Shown here: positions 42,377 to 51,317 of the stretch, one piece after another
How positions within the stretch are numbered: position 1 is the stretch's first letter
Layout: the number at the start of each line of letters is the position of its first letter
Source of the DNA: Phenylobacterium sp.
Lineage (GTDB): Bacteria > Pseudomonadota > Alphaproteobacteria > Caulobacterales > Caulobacteraceae
Assembly (NCBI RefSeq): GCF_030693625.1
Contig: NZ_JAUYAF010000019.1
Location: 1 to 64,000, forward strand
Direction: 5' to 3'
Length of the DNA stretch: 64,000 nt
The notes under the pieces: model-generated
The model's database searches: none
The model's input: the letters and a program-made list of their open reading frames with translations, nothing else
What the model was told of the DNA's origin: nothing
Made by a program: the position numbers and the translations under genes

Positions 42377-43231
42377 CTAGCCTTCGTCGGCAGGCGCGAC
42401 GGGTGCGGGCGTAGGAGCGGCGCGCGCGGCGCGGGCCTTGGGCTTCGCGGCGGCCTTGGGCCGAGCGGTGCGGGTCGCAGGCTTCGCGGCGTCGTCACCG
42501 CCGCTCAGCTTGAGATCGCCGCCGATGAACTTGGGCTGGTTGGGGTCGATCTCGGCGTCCACGGATTCACCGGGCGCCAGCCGCTGCAGCTGCAGTTGGC
42601 CGCGCTCGTCCTTCGCCCAGAACTTGGCGGACGACTTGCCGGTGTTGGTGATGGTGTGCATTTCCGCGATCCTCGCGTGTTGCGGGGCGGTGGACCCCAG
42701 GGGTTTGATGTTCTCGACGGCCCCGACCCACTCCGGCGAGGGCTTGCCAAACAGCCCCGCGGTCCAGCCGCCCATGCTGCGGATCCTGCCGCCGAACTCA
42801 CGCAGGGCCGCTTCGAAGCCCCAGCGGTAGTCACCCGTCCCAGCCCATGAGCCAGGGTTGATGAAGTGGCCGGCCTCGCTGTCCATCGGGATGCCGCACA
42901 GGATGATCGCGGTGGCGCCCACCTCTGTCAGAGCGCATTGGGCCGCATAGAGGCCCGAGGAGCCGTTCCAGCGGTCGCGGACCTGTTCCGCCCATGGACA
43001 GAGCCCAAGGCCGGCAGGGACGAAGTAGCGGGCCGCAGCGGGGCCTTTGCGCTCGGAGCGCCAGCGACCAAGGCATTCCGGGTGCTCAGTCGCCCAAGCG
43101 TCGAGCTTTCCGGGCCAGTGGATGCCGGCAAGGTTGGCGGCGACGACCATGTGGCGGCGGCCGATCAGTGCGGCGGCGGCTCTGACTTCCTCGAAGACCG
43201 AGGGGGCGCCGCCGAGGATGAGGGCGATCAT
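42377..43231 (-). CDS. hypothetical Rossmann-like protein in the tail module
   Basis: 284 residues from ATG 43231, overlapping the tail-terminator stop by 4 bp. The N-terminal 190 residues look like an alpha/beta nucleotide- or sugar-binding domain (MIALILGGAPSVFEEVRAAAALIGRRHMVVAANLAGIH, IILCGIPMDSEAGHF, WTAGLFGKPSPEW), reminiscent of DUF115/6-HMP-diphosphokinase-like proteins. A separate beta domain follows (TITNTGKSSAKFWAKDERGQLQLQRLAPGESVDAEI) and then an Ala/Pro/Lys-rich tail. A tail module normally has no such gene here. Role unknown. Confidence 0.65.
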   Translation of the reverse strand: MIALILGGAPSVFEEVRAAAALIGRRHMVVAANLAGIHWPGKLDAWATEHPECLGRWRSERKGPAAARYFVPAGLGLCPWAEQVRDRWNGSSGLYAAQCALTEVGATAIILCGIPMDSEAGHFINPGSWAGTGDYRWGFEAALREFGGRIRSMGGWTAGLFGKPSPEWVGAVENIKPLGSTAPQHARIAEMHTITNTGKSSAKFWAKDERGQLQLQRLAPGESVDAEIDPNQPKFIGGDLKLSGGDDAAKPATRTARPKAAAKPKARAARAAPTPAPVAPADEG

Positions 43232-43650
43232 CTGTCGGCAAAGCGGACGCGGACAATGGTCACGTCCCGATCGCCCTGGGGCGGCCCACGGGTGATGGCG
43301 GGCGCCCGGGTGATCTTCACGGTCTGGCCGCCGGTCTTCTGTTTCCATGTGCGGGGGAAAAGGGCCTTGATGGCCTCAGCTCTGGCGTTGGGAGCGCCGA
43401 TGCCACTGGCCCGCACCTGCGCAACCGGCCACATCAGTCGGACTTGAAATGTGCCGCCCAGCATATCCGTGCGCGCCAACCCGATAGGCACGGCCGAGGC
43501 AAACCGCGTCTCGACCTCCTGATACGGGATTGTCCCGTTCGGCTCGCGACCATCAGCGAAGCCCTTGCCCTCGAAAGCAGTCCACTCCGCCCAGCCGAGT
43601 GTGAGCAGCCGCGTCTGCAGGATGCCCCGCATGGCCTGTTCGCTGCTCAT
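43228..43650 (-). CDS. tail terminator/completion protein
   Basis: 140 residues starting MSSEQAMRGILQTRLLTLGWAEWTAFEGKGF, with PVAQVRASGIGAPNARAEAIKALFPRTWKQ. The small size, beta-strand content and position between the gp10-like connector and tail tube genes fit a tail-completion/terminator protein (the DUF4128-type). Coupled to both neighbours by 4-bp overlaps. The family assignment is from pattern recognition and not verified. Confidence 0.75.
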   Translation of the reverse strand: MSSEQAMRGILQTRLLTLGWAEWTAFEGKGFADGREPNGTIPYQEVETRFASAVPIGLARTDMLGGTFQVRLMWPVAQVRASGIGAPNARAEAIKALFPRTWKQKTGGQTVKITRAPAITRGPPQGDRDVTIVRVRFADR

Positions 43651-44075
43651 CCGGCGATCCTCCGCGCAACAGCGGCGGCCATGGGGCTGAACTCTTGGGC
43701 AGACCACATGATGCCGACCGGCGCCTGGCTGCTGTGTCCCGCCTCAATGGCTCCCGCATGGGGCGCGTTGTTAGAGAGATAGAGCATCGTGCCGGCGGGG
43801 TGTTCGGGCATCCGATCCGGTTGATGCACCGCCCTGTGGTTGGTTTCCTGCGTCGTCTCGCTGGAGGGCGATCCCACGCTGAGGAACCAGGACGATTGCA
43901 GGTTGCCCGGGCGGTAGTCGGCCGGCGGCGGCGACTTCCAGAGTTCGGGCTGACCGTAGGGCGTCCAATCGGAGACGAGTTGGCCGCTGAACTGCAGAAA
44001 GGTCTCGCGGACGATGTCGTCCGCCTTCCCCATCGCCTTAGCCTTAAATGCCCGAACGCTGTCAGCGAGGGACAT
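43647..44075 (-). CDS. head-tail connector, HK97 gp10-like
   Basis: 142 residues from ATG 44075. Starts MSLADSVRAFKAKAMGKADDIVRETFLQFSGQLVSDWTPYGQP and continues to YLSNNAPHAGAIEAGHSSQAPVGIMWSAQEF. The N-NAP-A--IE-G-S block is the hallmark of HK97-gp10-type tail/neck proteins. Position after the head-completion gene supports it. The long in-frame extension upstream (to 44453) is not coding. Confidence 0.8.
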   Translation of the reverse strand: MSLADSVRAFKAKAMGKADDIVRETFLQFSGQLVSDWTPYGQPELWKSPPPADYRPGNLQSSWFLSVGSPSSETTQETNHRAVHQPDRMPEHPAGTMLYLSNNAPHAGAIEAGHSSQAPVGIMWSAQEFSPMAAAVARRIAG

Positions 44076-44464
44076 CAGCGGCGCAGGCGCAGTTCGTACA
44101 GGAGCGGAACATCGGCGGGCTGCGTCGTGTCGACGGCCTTCACCGTGTGGGTTTTGCCGTTGAGCGTGACCGTCCAGGCGTCCGCCTCGGGCGTCGGCAA
44201 CGCGGCGCCCGCTTCGGTCAGGGTCGACAGCATGAAGCGGACATCTCCCGCGGCCACGACGCCGCTTGAGATGCTGAAGGCGGAGTAAGCCTCTCCTTGC
44301 ACGCCGTAGGCATGATGGGTCTGAGGCGGACTGGCCCCCGATGTGGTGTCCGAAGCGGTATCGAACGTGCCGTTGGTGGCCGGCTGCAGCAAGGCGACCA
44401 GCTGGCCGGCCTCGCGCATGCCCGCGTCGATGTCCCGCGCCGCCGCCGCCCAATCCTCAGACAC
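44075..44464 (-). CDS. head closure / neck protein
   Basis: 129 residues: N-terminal helix (MSEDWAAAARDIDAGMREAGQLVALL), then beta-rich (SAFSISSGVVAAGDVRFMLS, ADAWTVTLNGKTHTVKAVDTTQPAD). The start-to-stop overlaps with its two neighbours put it in the connector block. Small beta-barrel head-closure proteins have this size and place. No firm family match by eye. Confidence 0.65.
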   Translation of the reverse strand: MSEDWAAAARDIDAGMREAGQLVALLQPATNGTFDTASDTTSGASPPQTHHAYGVQGEAYSAFSISSGVVAAGDVRFMLSTLTEAGAALPTPEADAWTVTLNGKTHTVKAVDTTQPADVPLLYELRLRR

Positions 44465-44873
44465 CGACAGACCTCAGCATGAACTGAGGCGCGTCACGGT
44501 CGCCGATGTAGGGGGCGAACATTGCCTCGATCAGAGTGGACGCAGGCGAGGCCGCATAGGACGCCGAGGCGTCGCCTATGACCGTCCACTTGATGCTTCC
44601 CGCCCCGGTGAGCACCTTTTGCTCAGCAGGGGTGTAAGTCCTGGCGAAGAACCCGGGCGTGGCGAGTTCGAGGCTCGCAGCCTCGTAGGTGGCCGGCTCA
44701 ACGACGGAGAGGGTGTCGTCATAGCCCGGCAGCAGGTTGGCCACGTAGCGATAGAGGATGTGGTCGGAGGCGCGCATGAGCGCAGCCCCCGCCACGGTGT
44801 CGTTAGCGGCGGTCGGGGCGTTGTTGCCCCGCGCCGTCGCGTAGGCTCGCCATGCTGTCAGGGAGCCGTACAC
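44457..44873 (-). CDS. head-tail connector (gp6/adaptor-like)
   Basis: 138 residues from a GTG start. Begins MYGSLTAWRAYATARGNNAPTAANDTVAGAALMRASDHILYRYVANL, a helical N-terminal region common to small connector/adaptor proteins, sometimes annotated DnaT-like ssDNA-binding because of sequence similarity. Located between a SAP-like small protein and the neck proteins. A packaging or head-tail-joining role is inferred from the position. Confidence 0.7.
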   Translation of the reverse strand: MYGSLTAWRAYATARGNNAPTAANDTVAGAALMRASDHILYRYVANLLPGYDDTLSVVEPATYEAASLELATPGFFARTYTPAEQKVLTGAGSIKWTVIGDASASYAASPASTLIEAMFAPYIGDRDAPQFMLRSVGV

Positions 44874-44877
44874 CGGC

Positions 44878-45183
44878 TTAGGCCTTGCCGGCCTTCATGA
44901 GGGCCGCGACTATGTCGCCCTTGGCGCTGGCGCCCTTTAGATCGACCTTCAGGTCGTCGGCCAGCTTCTTAAGCTCGTCGACGGTCATGGCTTCGAGCTC
45001 GGCCTTGGCGGGATCCACAGGCTCGGGATTGACGACGGCCACCTTACCCTTGCCGCCCTCGGTCAGGACCGTGTAGCGGCCGGCCCAGCCCGTGGGTTCT
45101 TCCTTGACGTCGAACTCGGTCCCGATAGCGATCTCGTCGCCATTTTGGCCGTAGATGCCGCCGCCAGTGATTTGGATTTTCAT
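44878..45183 (-). CDS. small structural-region protein with C-terminal SAP/Rho-N-like motif
   Basis: 101 residues. The first part is beta (MKIQITGGGIYGQNGDEIAIGTEFDVKEEPTGWAGRYTVLTEGGKG); the end (AMTVDELKKLADDLKVDLKGASAKGDIVAALMKAG) is the LEM/SAP/HeH-like helix-extended-loop-helix seen in many phage head genes downstream of the major capsid. Function unknown; such domains are often DNA-binding or structural. Confidence 0.7.
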   Translation of the reverse strand: MKIQITGGGIYGQNGDEIAIGTEFDVKEEPTGWAGRYTVLTEGGKGKVAVVNPEPVDPAKAELEAMTVDELKKLADDLKVDLKGASAKGDIVAALMKAGKA

Positions 45184-45231
45184 GTCTTTTGCTCCCGGAT
45201 AGCGGCCCCGCCCGAAGGCGAGGCCAGCCCC

Positions 45232-46278
45232 TTAGACGTCGGTGCTGTAGAAGACGCCGGACTTGCCGTTGGCGTCCGCGCGGATCTCGATGCCCATCGC
45301 GCCCATGACCAGGAATTGGTAGTTGTCGGTCGGGTTTTGACGGGTCTTGGCCGTGGTGTTCACAGCCATGCCGATCAGCGGCCGGATGTAGTCGGCCTTC
45401 GGCACGAAGCCGAAGAACTGGTTACCGGTCAGCTTGAACGTCGCCTCGATCTTGCCGATGCGGCGGTTGGTCAGCAGGTATTCCCGCAGGGAGCCGCCCT
45501 TGAACCCGGCCGAGCCCGAATAGGACCGGTCCAGGTTGCGGGCGATCTGCGGCGAGACGTAGATGTTCACCTTGCCTGCGATCAGGTTGGCGTCGAGCAC
45601 CGCCCCGAAGGTCTGGGTGAAGAACGCGTCGATTGCGTCCGACGTGGTCGACGTGGAGTCCAGGTCGATGTTGGCGCCGCCGGTCGGGCCGAGGTTGATC
45701 GCCTTCGAAAGCGTCGAGGTGCGGATACCCGCAGCCGCGTAGCCTTGGAAGACGATGCCGGCGTCACCGTCCAGCGCGTAGTCGGCCATGTTCGAACGCA
45801 GCTTGGCGGTGATCGCCTCCTGATCGTCAGCGAGAGCATCGAAGTTCTCGGACTGCAGGGTGTTCCACTCCCGCCACTCCCGGCCGTAGCCGGAGGCGAA
45901 GATCGGAACCGGCGCGCCGCGATAGTCGTAGGCCACCTTATCCAGGGCGACCGGGACTTGGCCGCTCATGGACCGGACCACCAGGCCGGCGTCACCGGAC
46001 ACGCGGGTCAGATGGACAAGCTTGCCGATGTTGACGGCCTTCGCGAGCGGCATCAGGTCGGCCATGAAGGCGGACCCTTCATCGTCTCGCATGACGCGGC
46101 GAGTGATGCCGTCCAAGTCCATCCAGGCGTCGCGGGGCAGGATAGCGCCCGAGTTGCCGTGGAAGGACGCGAGGTGGCTTTCGGACTGGTGGAAGTACTC
46201 CCGGTCCGCGCAGAGGTCGCCCCACCAGGCCGCGTGCGGCCGGGAGTTGGCGATGAGCTGATCGTCGAAATAGCGCAT
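45232..46278 (-). CDS. major capsid protein
   Basis: 348 residues, beginning MRYFDDQLIANSRPHAAWWGDLCADREYFHQSES, with PVALDKVAYDYRGAPVPIFASGYGREWREW and YQFLVMGAMGIEIRADANGKSGVFYSTDV at the end. I recall this as one of the HK97-fold capsid families of temperate siphoviruses (encapsulin-like). Location downstream of a small decoration-type protein and protease/scaffold fits. It carries no protease-cleavage delta domain of its own. Confidence 0.85.
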   Translation of the reverse strand: MRYFDDQLIANSRPHAAWWGDLCADREYFHQSESHLASFHGNSGAILPRDAWMDLDGITRRVMRDDEGSAFMADLMPLAKAVNIGKLVHLTRVSGDAGLVVRSMSGQVPVALDKVAYDYRGAPVPIFASGYGREWREWNTLQSENFDALADDQEAITAKLRSNMADYALDGDAGIVFQGYAAAGIRTSTLSKAINLGPTGGANIDLDSTSTTSDAIDAFFTQTFGAVLDANLIAGKVNIYVSPQIARNLDRSYSGSAGFKGGSLREYLLTNRRIGKIEATFKLTGNQFFGFVPKADYIRPLIGMAVNTTAKTRQNPTDNYQFLVMGAMGIEIRADANGKSGVFYSTDV

Positions 46279-46289
46279 GTTCGCCCTCC

Positions 46290-46748
46290 TTAGGCGGCGG
46301 ACAGGTAGGATTGGCTGCCGGCCGCGCGAACGCGGAGGAGCTGCTCAGACCCGGTGTTGTTGTTGTAGACCTCCTCCGAGTACGCCACGACGAGGTCGGA
46401 CGTGGAGGCGATGGCGAGGGTGCCGGTGGCGCCAGGCGTCAGCGGAGTGCCGATGGCCGTGATGTTCACGCCGTTGGCGATGCGGGCCGCGTAGAGTTGA
46501 TCGGCCATCATCTCCATGCCGATCGCGGTGCTGTCGGCCGCCCAGTCATCGTCCACGCCCTTCTGGGCGAGGTAGTTGTCCTGGATCAGCCAGATCTTCC
46601 CGACAGTCGTGGCCGCGGCGAGCGCGAACTTGCCCGACGTGATGACGGCGATGCGGCCGGGCTTGAGGGCGGCTGCGGCGAGGAGTTCCCGCACCTGAGG
46701 CGTCGCCTCGGTGAAAGGGCCCATGTAGATCTTGTTGAAGCGAGCCAT
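46290..46748 (-). CDS. putative head decoration protein
   Basis: 152 residues starting MARFNKIYMGPFTEATPQVRELLAAAALKPGRIAVITSGKFALA, with DNYLAQKGVDDDWAADSTAIGMEMMADQLYAARIANG and beta-rich ends. The N-terminal pattern and its place immediately before the capsid gene resemble capsid-decorating proteins of siphoviruses. A minor capsid role is inferred. Confidence 0.7.
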   Translation of the reverse strand: MARFNKIYMGPFTEATPQVRELLAAAALKPGRIAVITSGKFALAAATTVGKIWLIQDNYLAQKGVDDDWAADSTAIGMEMMADQLYAARIANGVNITAIGTPLTPGATGTLAIASTSDLVVAYSEEVYNNNTGSEQLLRVRAAGSQSYLSAA

Positions 46749-46751
46749 GAT

Positions 46752-47954
46752 TTAGGCCTCCGCCTTGGGCGGCGCGAAGCCGGAGTTGGCCTTCGTCTGG
46801 CGGAAGGCAGGATTGATCGGCGCCGCCGTGCCAGGCTCAGCCTTCTTGGCCAGCGCGCGCGCGGCGTTGAGGGTCAGTTCCTTGGCTTCGGGTTCATCGA
46901 GGAGGTTCGCCTTGACGATCTTCTCGACCAGGCCGGCCAGTTCGACGTCATCCTTGGCCTTCTGGTTGGCCAGGAGGGTTTCGTTCGCGTCGGTGAGCGG
47001 CTTCACAGCCGCGGCGACCGCGTTGCCGATGGCCAGCGCGAGGGCCTCGGGCTTCAGGCTATCCGAGAGGGTCTTCACCTCTGCGGAAAGCGCACTGAAC
47101 TGCTCGTCAGAGACAGCCATGTCGTCTTCCTTTCGATTGTTAGAGGGGTCCCGCTCGGAGGCGTCCAAGCCGAGGGATTTCAGGATGCGGGTCTTCAATT
47201 CCTGCCACTTGGAAGAATCCGCCTTCCGCCTGACAGCTTCGATGAGCCGGGTTCCGGCCCAGTCGATCTCTTGGTCGAAGGCATCACTCAGGCTGGAGTT
47301 GATGACCTCGATGTCTTTCCCCGACGCGTTGACCATCATGCCGACGCCGTCTGCCGGAGTGGCCGCGCCGTCCTCGTCCAGGAGGATGGCGTCGTGATCG
47401 AACTCGATGTTGCGGGCGGTAAACCTGTGCTCGACGTCACCGTTGGCGGCTTCGAGGTTGCAGAGAAGGCCGGTTGAGGTGTGGACCGCCTCCCCCTTCT
47501 CGATGGCCGCGAGGACCGCCTTGCCGCCATCGGACTGGTTGGCGCGCTCGACGTCGATCACCTTGTCGAGGAAGACCCGGCTGTTCTCGCGGCGGATGTT
47601 TTCATTCCAGGCGCCGATCCAGCCGAGGTTGATCCCCTCGGGGTCACGGGCTGAGACGAACTTGCCGTTGATGGACGGGTGGCCAAGGGGAGCCGGGGTG
47701 CGGTCGAGGCCCCTGTAGGACTTCTCGATCTCATCGGCCGGGTAGAGGATCCCGTTCATGACGATGTCGTCGGGGAGCGTGGCGCTCGGCACGATCAAAA
47801 CGTCCCGACCGTTGCGCTTCTCCTTGCGGACGGCTGCCACGTTGGCGAGGGCGCGAATGTTGACGCGAACCTGGTCCCCGCTAGTCCGGTTGGTGAGGAA
47901 GGCGCGAGCGAGCGGCCCCGCGCCAGGCGCAGGCTGCACAGTACGAGGTTGCAT
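46752..47954 (-). CDS. prohead protease fused to scaffold (DUF2213-type)
   Basis: 400 residues from ATG 47954 (an in-frame start at 48074 would run into the portal gene). The N-terminal half is the DUF2213-type protease domain: a catalytic His in PLGHPSINGKFV and Ser in VHTSTGLLC can be read. The C-terminal half (EEQFSALSAEVKTLSDSLKPEALALAIGNAVAAAVKPLTDANETLLANQ) is an Ala/Leu-rich coiled coil typical of a scaffold. The fused form makes one gene do both cleavage and shell assembly. Confidence 0.85.
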   Translation of the reverse strand: MQPRTVQPAPGAGPLARAFLTNRTSGDQVRVNIRALANVAAVRKEKRNGRDVLIVPSATLPDDIVMNGILYPADEIEKSYRGLDRTPAPLGHPSINGKFVSARDPEGINLGWIGAWNENIRRENSRVFLDKVIDVERANQSDGGKAVLAAIEKGEAVHTSTGLLCNLEAANGDVEHRFTARNIEFDHDAILLDEDGAATPADGVGMMVNASGKDIEVINSSLSDAFDQEIDWAGTRLIEAVRRKADSSKWQELKTRILKSLGLDASERDPSNNRKEDDMAVSDEQFSALSAEVKTLSDSLKPEALALAIGNAVAAAVKPLTDANETLLANQKAKDDVELAGLVEKIVKANLLDEPEAKELTLNAARALAKKAEPGTAAPINPAFRQTKANSGFAPPKAEA

Positions 47955-47958
47955 GAGG

Positions 47959-49335
47959 CTACTCCTGGCCGGGCTTGGGCTTGGCCGCGGGGTCTTCGGT
48001 CTGTTGGGAGGCCTTTGGCGGCTCCACCTTCGCATCGGCCTCCGAGAGCGGCTCGTATTCGCCGGCGGCGGCACGGATTTCGGCCCCAGTGAAGGCGCGC
48101 TCGCCTTGGGGGGCCAGCTTCTGGTTCACGCCAGCCATCTTGTCGGCTCGGCCAATCTTGTCGTCAGCCGACGCCTCGGTGAGATCGGTCCAGGCCAGAT
48201 GCCAGTCTCGCTCAGGGATCATCCCGAACCGTTCGAGCCGGCGGACCAGACTCATGATGTTCGGGATGGTTTGAGAGGCCCGACGCGACATGTTCGTCTG
48301 CGCCCACTCCTGGGCATCTTCGGTGCTGGCGCGTTCGCCGGTCTGCATGCCGACCAGGATCTTCATCGGCATGGAGATCGAGGCCGCGAACGACTGGCAG
48401 GCGATCGAGAAGAAATGCTCCGGCGACGGCAGGGTGACCTGCAGGGTCTTGGCGACGATGCCCTGGATCATCAGGGACTTGTCGAAGCCCATGTTCCAGT
48501 CGCCTACCTGCTCGTCGATCTTGTCGGCGATCTCGGAGACCGGGATACCCATGGCCTTGGCCATGTTGTCGACGTTGGCCTCCTTGTCGACTTCGAGGAT
48601 CGGCGCCGACTTGGCGTTCTTCCAGAACCCCTCACCGCCGGCGCCGACGATCTTCTCCATCGTCATCAGGTCGTTGTAGCCGGCCTTCAGGGCCGACGTG
48701 CCATTGAGCGTGCCGTCCTTGGACCAGATGAGGACCCGGTCAGGGTGGACCGTGAAGGCGCGCGGCTGGGTCTTGCTCTTGGGGTCGACCGCCGACTCCT
48801 GGAACTGGAACATCTTGGGCTGGCCGTAGCCGAGCGAGGTCTCGTCGGTGTTCCATTCGCTCACGGTGAGCTGGCCTTCCCAGCAAGGGATGACCTCGAC
48901 CAAACCGTTGAGGCCGCCGGGCACGCGCTTGACGGGATCGCTGAAGGGCTTGCTGTCGGCGAGGCGGAAGATCAGGCCCGCATAGGAGCCGACCATCCCG
49001 CGCCGGTCGCACTCGGCGAGCTGCTGCCAGAGGCGTAGATCGTCGAACCGCTGCCGGATCTGCGCCTCGCGGCGGGTCTCCTTGCGTGTCTCGCCGCCGT
49101 CGCGGCCCTTCTCCTGAAGGAACGGGAAGTCCTGCCAGGTCTTGGCGACCGTCTTGTCCACGCCAGCACGGCCGAGGCCGTTGCGCTCGTACATCGCGTG
49201 GAACTGTCGAAAATCCACGTCCACAGGGAAGCCGAAGTCGGCGTAGTGGTTGTGCTTGGCCGAGGCGAAGAAGCCCGGAAACATGGTGTCCAGGCGACGC
49301 ACCGCGGTGTTGGCGAGGAGAGCGAGGCGGTTCAA
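47959..49335 (-). CDS. portal protein (DUF1073-type)
   Basis: 458 residues from a TTG that overlaps the terminase stop (TTGA). Blocks recalled for this family: NHYADFGFPVDVDFRQFHAMYERNGLGRAGVDK, SWxDFPFLQ-type WQDFPFLQ, ISMPMKILVGMQTGERASTEDAQEWAQTNMSRR, with the helical C-terminal tail. The corresponding domain has been renamed Acb1-like in databases because of a fold relationship, but here the length and gene order mean portal. Forms the dodecameric packaging vertex. Confidence 0.85.
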   Translation of the reverse strand: MNRLALLANTAVRRLDTMFPGFFASAKHNHYADFGFPVDVDFRQFHAMYERNGLGRAGVDKTVAKTWQDFPFLQEKGRDGGETRKETRREAQIRQRFDDLRLWQQLAECDRRGMVGSYAGLIFRLADSKPFSDPVKRVPGGLNGLVEVIPCWEGQLTVSEWNTDETSLGYGQPKMFQFQESAVDPKSKTQPRAFTVHPDRVLIWSKDGTLNGTSALKAGYNDLMTMEKIVGAGGEGFWKNAKSAPILEVDKEANVDNMAKAMGIPVSEIADKIDEQVGDWNMGFDKSLMIQGIVAKTLQVTLPSPEHFFSIACQSFAASISMPMKILVGMQTGERASTEDAQEWAQTNMSRRASQTIPNIMSLVRRLERFGMIPERDWHLAWTDLTEASADDKIGRADKMAGVNQKLAPQGERAFTGAEIRAAAGEYEPLSEADAKVEPPKASQQTEDPAAKPKPGQE

Positions 49336-50804
49336 GTCCGATGCCTCCTCTTGAGGAACACTGCGACGGTCGGGGTGGCTTCGCGAGGGGCATAGGCCAT
49401 GACGAAGGCGTCGGCCTTATTAGGTGAGACCTGAGGCCCGCCGACACGGTTCGGCTTGGCCAGGTCCTTCTTGCTCTCAACCTTCGAGCGGCCGGCGTTG
49501 TCGAAGTCCTTGCGCGGGGTGCAGAGCTCGTCGATCAGGCCGTCGAGGTGGTCACATTCGGGATCGATGCTGATCAGCCGGTCGATGTCGTAGGGCAAGC
49601 CGCGGATGACAGCGTTGAAGGTGTGGCGAAGGCGGTCCGCAACATCCCACCAGGTCTGGGCCTTCAGGTTGGCGTAGAACTCGAGGTTGGTCGGGCTCTT
49701 GGGGTTGTCGTCGATCCGGTTGTCGGGGTTCAGCACCCCTGCCCCGGCGTTGAACTTGAAGTGCTCGACGCTTGTCTCGGTCAACTCGTTCAGCTGCTCG
49801 AAGTGGGCGCCGGCGAAGGCCCCTACCCCGATGCTGTCGTAATCGATCTCAGCGCCTGTGACGCGAGCCTGGGCGTGAACCCGGGTGGCGGACTTGAGCA
49901 GTTCGTCCTCGCCAGCCTTCCATTCGTCGACTGCGACGACCTCGAAGCCTTCCACCTCGACAGTGGCGTTCTTGTCCGCGCCGCCATCGGCGACGTCGAA
50001 CCCGATCCGACGCCGGCCGCCGCGGGGAACCCCCAAGGCCTCCCGAGCGCCAATCGCCGCCAGGACCCAGGACCGCTTGATGATCGCAGCATCGTCGTCG
50101 GTGCGCGGTTCGCCGAGATAGATGTGGCGAAACTCGTCCTCGTCCTCTTCGCGCTTGGCCTCGATCACCTTGAGGATGGTGTTCGAGAGGAAGGGGTTCT
50201 CTGTGTAGTTGATCGTCCGGACGATCGTGTCGGGCGGGCGGTTGGTGACGAACCGCTTGTAGACGAAGTCCGTCGCCAGTCGCGGGTTGAAGATGATCCA
50301 GAACTGCGAGCCCTCCTTGCGAAGGGTCGGCTCGAGGATTTCCCACTGGCTGAGCGTGAGGTTGTGGGCCTCTTCGATCCAACAGACGTCGATGCCTTCG
50401 AGAGACTTGATCTCGTCGATGTGCCGCCAGAGGCCGTAGAAGATGAACTCCGAGCCGGTCGTCTTGTGGACGATCTTGTTGTTCAGGATGTCGAACTCAG
50501 CCTGCAGGCCGAACCGTTCGATCTGGATCTTCAGGAGCGTGTAGACGCTCTCCTCGATCTTGTTCTGGAACTGGCGGGTGCAGAGGAACCGCACCTTGTA
50601 GTTTGAGGCCAGAAAGATCGCGAAACCCGCGGCGTCCCAGCTCTTCGAGGACGAGCGACCACCCTTCAGGACCCTGTTGCGGGCCGGTGTCGTCCAGAAG
50701 TCCCGAAGGACCGGATTGAGGGTTGGGCCGCCGTTGTGCCCGATACGCGCAGGCTGAAGCGTTGATCCGCCTGGGATCGCCTCGCTAGGTGTTCGAGCCG
50801 CCAT
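49332..50804 (-). CDS. terminase large subunit
   Basis: 490 residues. ATPase: Walker-A-like GGRSSSKSW (about 48-56), Walker B with catalytic Glu VCWIEEAHNL (about 140), FIFYGLWRHIDEIKSL. Nuclease: FDVADGGADKNATV (first Asp), with further acidic residues (DEDEFRHIYLGEP and HLDGLIDELCTPRKDF). Drives DNA into the prohead and cuts it. It overlaps the small subunit gene by 20 bp. Whether packaging is cos or headful is not visible. Confidence 0.93.
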   Translation of the reverse strand: MAARTPSEAIPGGSTLQPARIGHNGGPTLNPVLRDFWTTPARNRVLKGGRSSSKSWDAAGFAIFLASNYKVRFLCTRQFQNKIEESVYTLLKIQIERFGLQAEFDILNNKIVHKTTGSEFIFYGLWRHIDEIKSLEGIDVCWIEEAHNLTLSQWEILEPTLRKEGSQFWIIFNPRLATDFVYKRFVTNRPPDTIVRTINYTENPFLSNTILKVIEAKREEDEDEFRHIYLGEPRTDDDAAIIKRSWVLAAIGAREALGVPRGGRRRIGFDVADGGADKNATVEVEGFEVVAVDEWKAGEDELLKSATRVHAQARVTGAEIDYDSIGVGAFAGAHFEQLNELTETSVEHFKFNAGAGVLNPDNRIDDNPKSPTNLEFYANLKAQTWWDVADRLRHTFNAVIRGLPYDIDRLISIDPECDHLDGLIDELCTPRKDFDNAGRSKVESKKDLAKPNRVGGPQVSPNKADAFVMAYAPREATPTVAVFLKRRHRT

Positions 50805-51243
50805 AGAAATCGTCGAGGGTCTTCGGCGTGCTGATCGCCAGGCCGCCGCTCACGACACGGGTGTTCGTGTAGGCGTTGCCCATCTCTTTGGCCGCCTGTT
50901 CGTGGAGCTGCGCCGCGAGTGACAGGTTGCCCATGTTCTCCGCCTGGGCGGCCATGCGTTCCAGCCTGCGAAGGCGGACCGAACGGTTGGCAATCCCGAT
51001 CTGCGCGCTGTCGTCGAGGAAGGCCTTCCGGGTTGCTTCGAAAAGCGTCTTCCACTTGGCCGTTAGGTTGCGTCCTGCCCGCTTCGTCGGGTCATAGGCC
51101 TCGACGGCTTGCGGCGTGATGACGAAGCCGAACTCTGTCTTGAGAGCCTTCGCCACCACGGACGGCGCATCCCACATCGCCAGGTGCTGGACCACAAAGG
51201 CGCGAGCCTCGTCGGTGAGCTTGGCTTCTCCCTTGCCGGCCAT
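50785..51243 (-). CDS. terminase small subunit (DUF2280-type)
   Basis: 152 residues from ATG 51243. An N-terminal helix-turn-helix-like part (LTDEARAFVVQHLAMWDAPSVVAKALKTEFGFVITPQAVEAYDP) and an oligomerisation helix (RNLTAKWKTLFEATRKAFLDDSAQIGIANRSVRLRRLERMAAQAENMGN) match DUF2280-type phage proteins. It binds the packaging site and stimulates TerL. Sits directly before terL, as usual. Confidence 0.8.
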   Translation of the reverse strand: MAGKGEAKLTDEARAFVVQHLAMWDAPSVVAKALKTEFGFVITPQAVEAYDPTKRAGRNLTAKWKTLFEATRKAFLDDSAQIGIANRSVRLRRLERMAAQAENMGNLSLAAQLHEQAAKEMGNAYTNTRVVSGGLAISTPKTLDDFYGGSNT

Positions 51244-51317
51244 CAAGCTGTCCTCAGGGGTTGCCGTGCTCAGCACATCCAGACGTAGTGGTGGTTTCGC
51301 TCACACGGGGGTAGGCG

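Noticed and set aside
45145..46293. 382-codon plus-strand frame opposite the capsid gene
   Set aside because: Shadow of the major capsid gene; conserved phage gene order decides for the minus strand.
47959..49335. Anti-CBASS nuclease Acb1 as the function of the DUF1073 gene
   Set aside because: The domain is named after Acb1 in databases, but here the 458-residue length and its place between terL and the protease are those of a portal protein.
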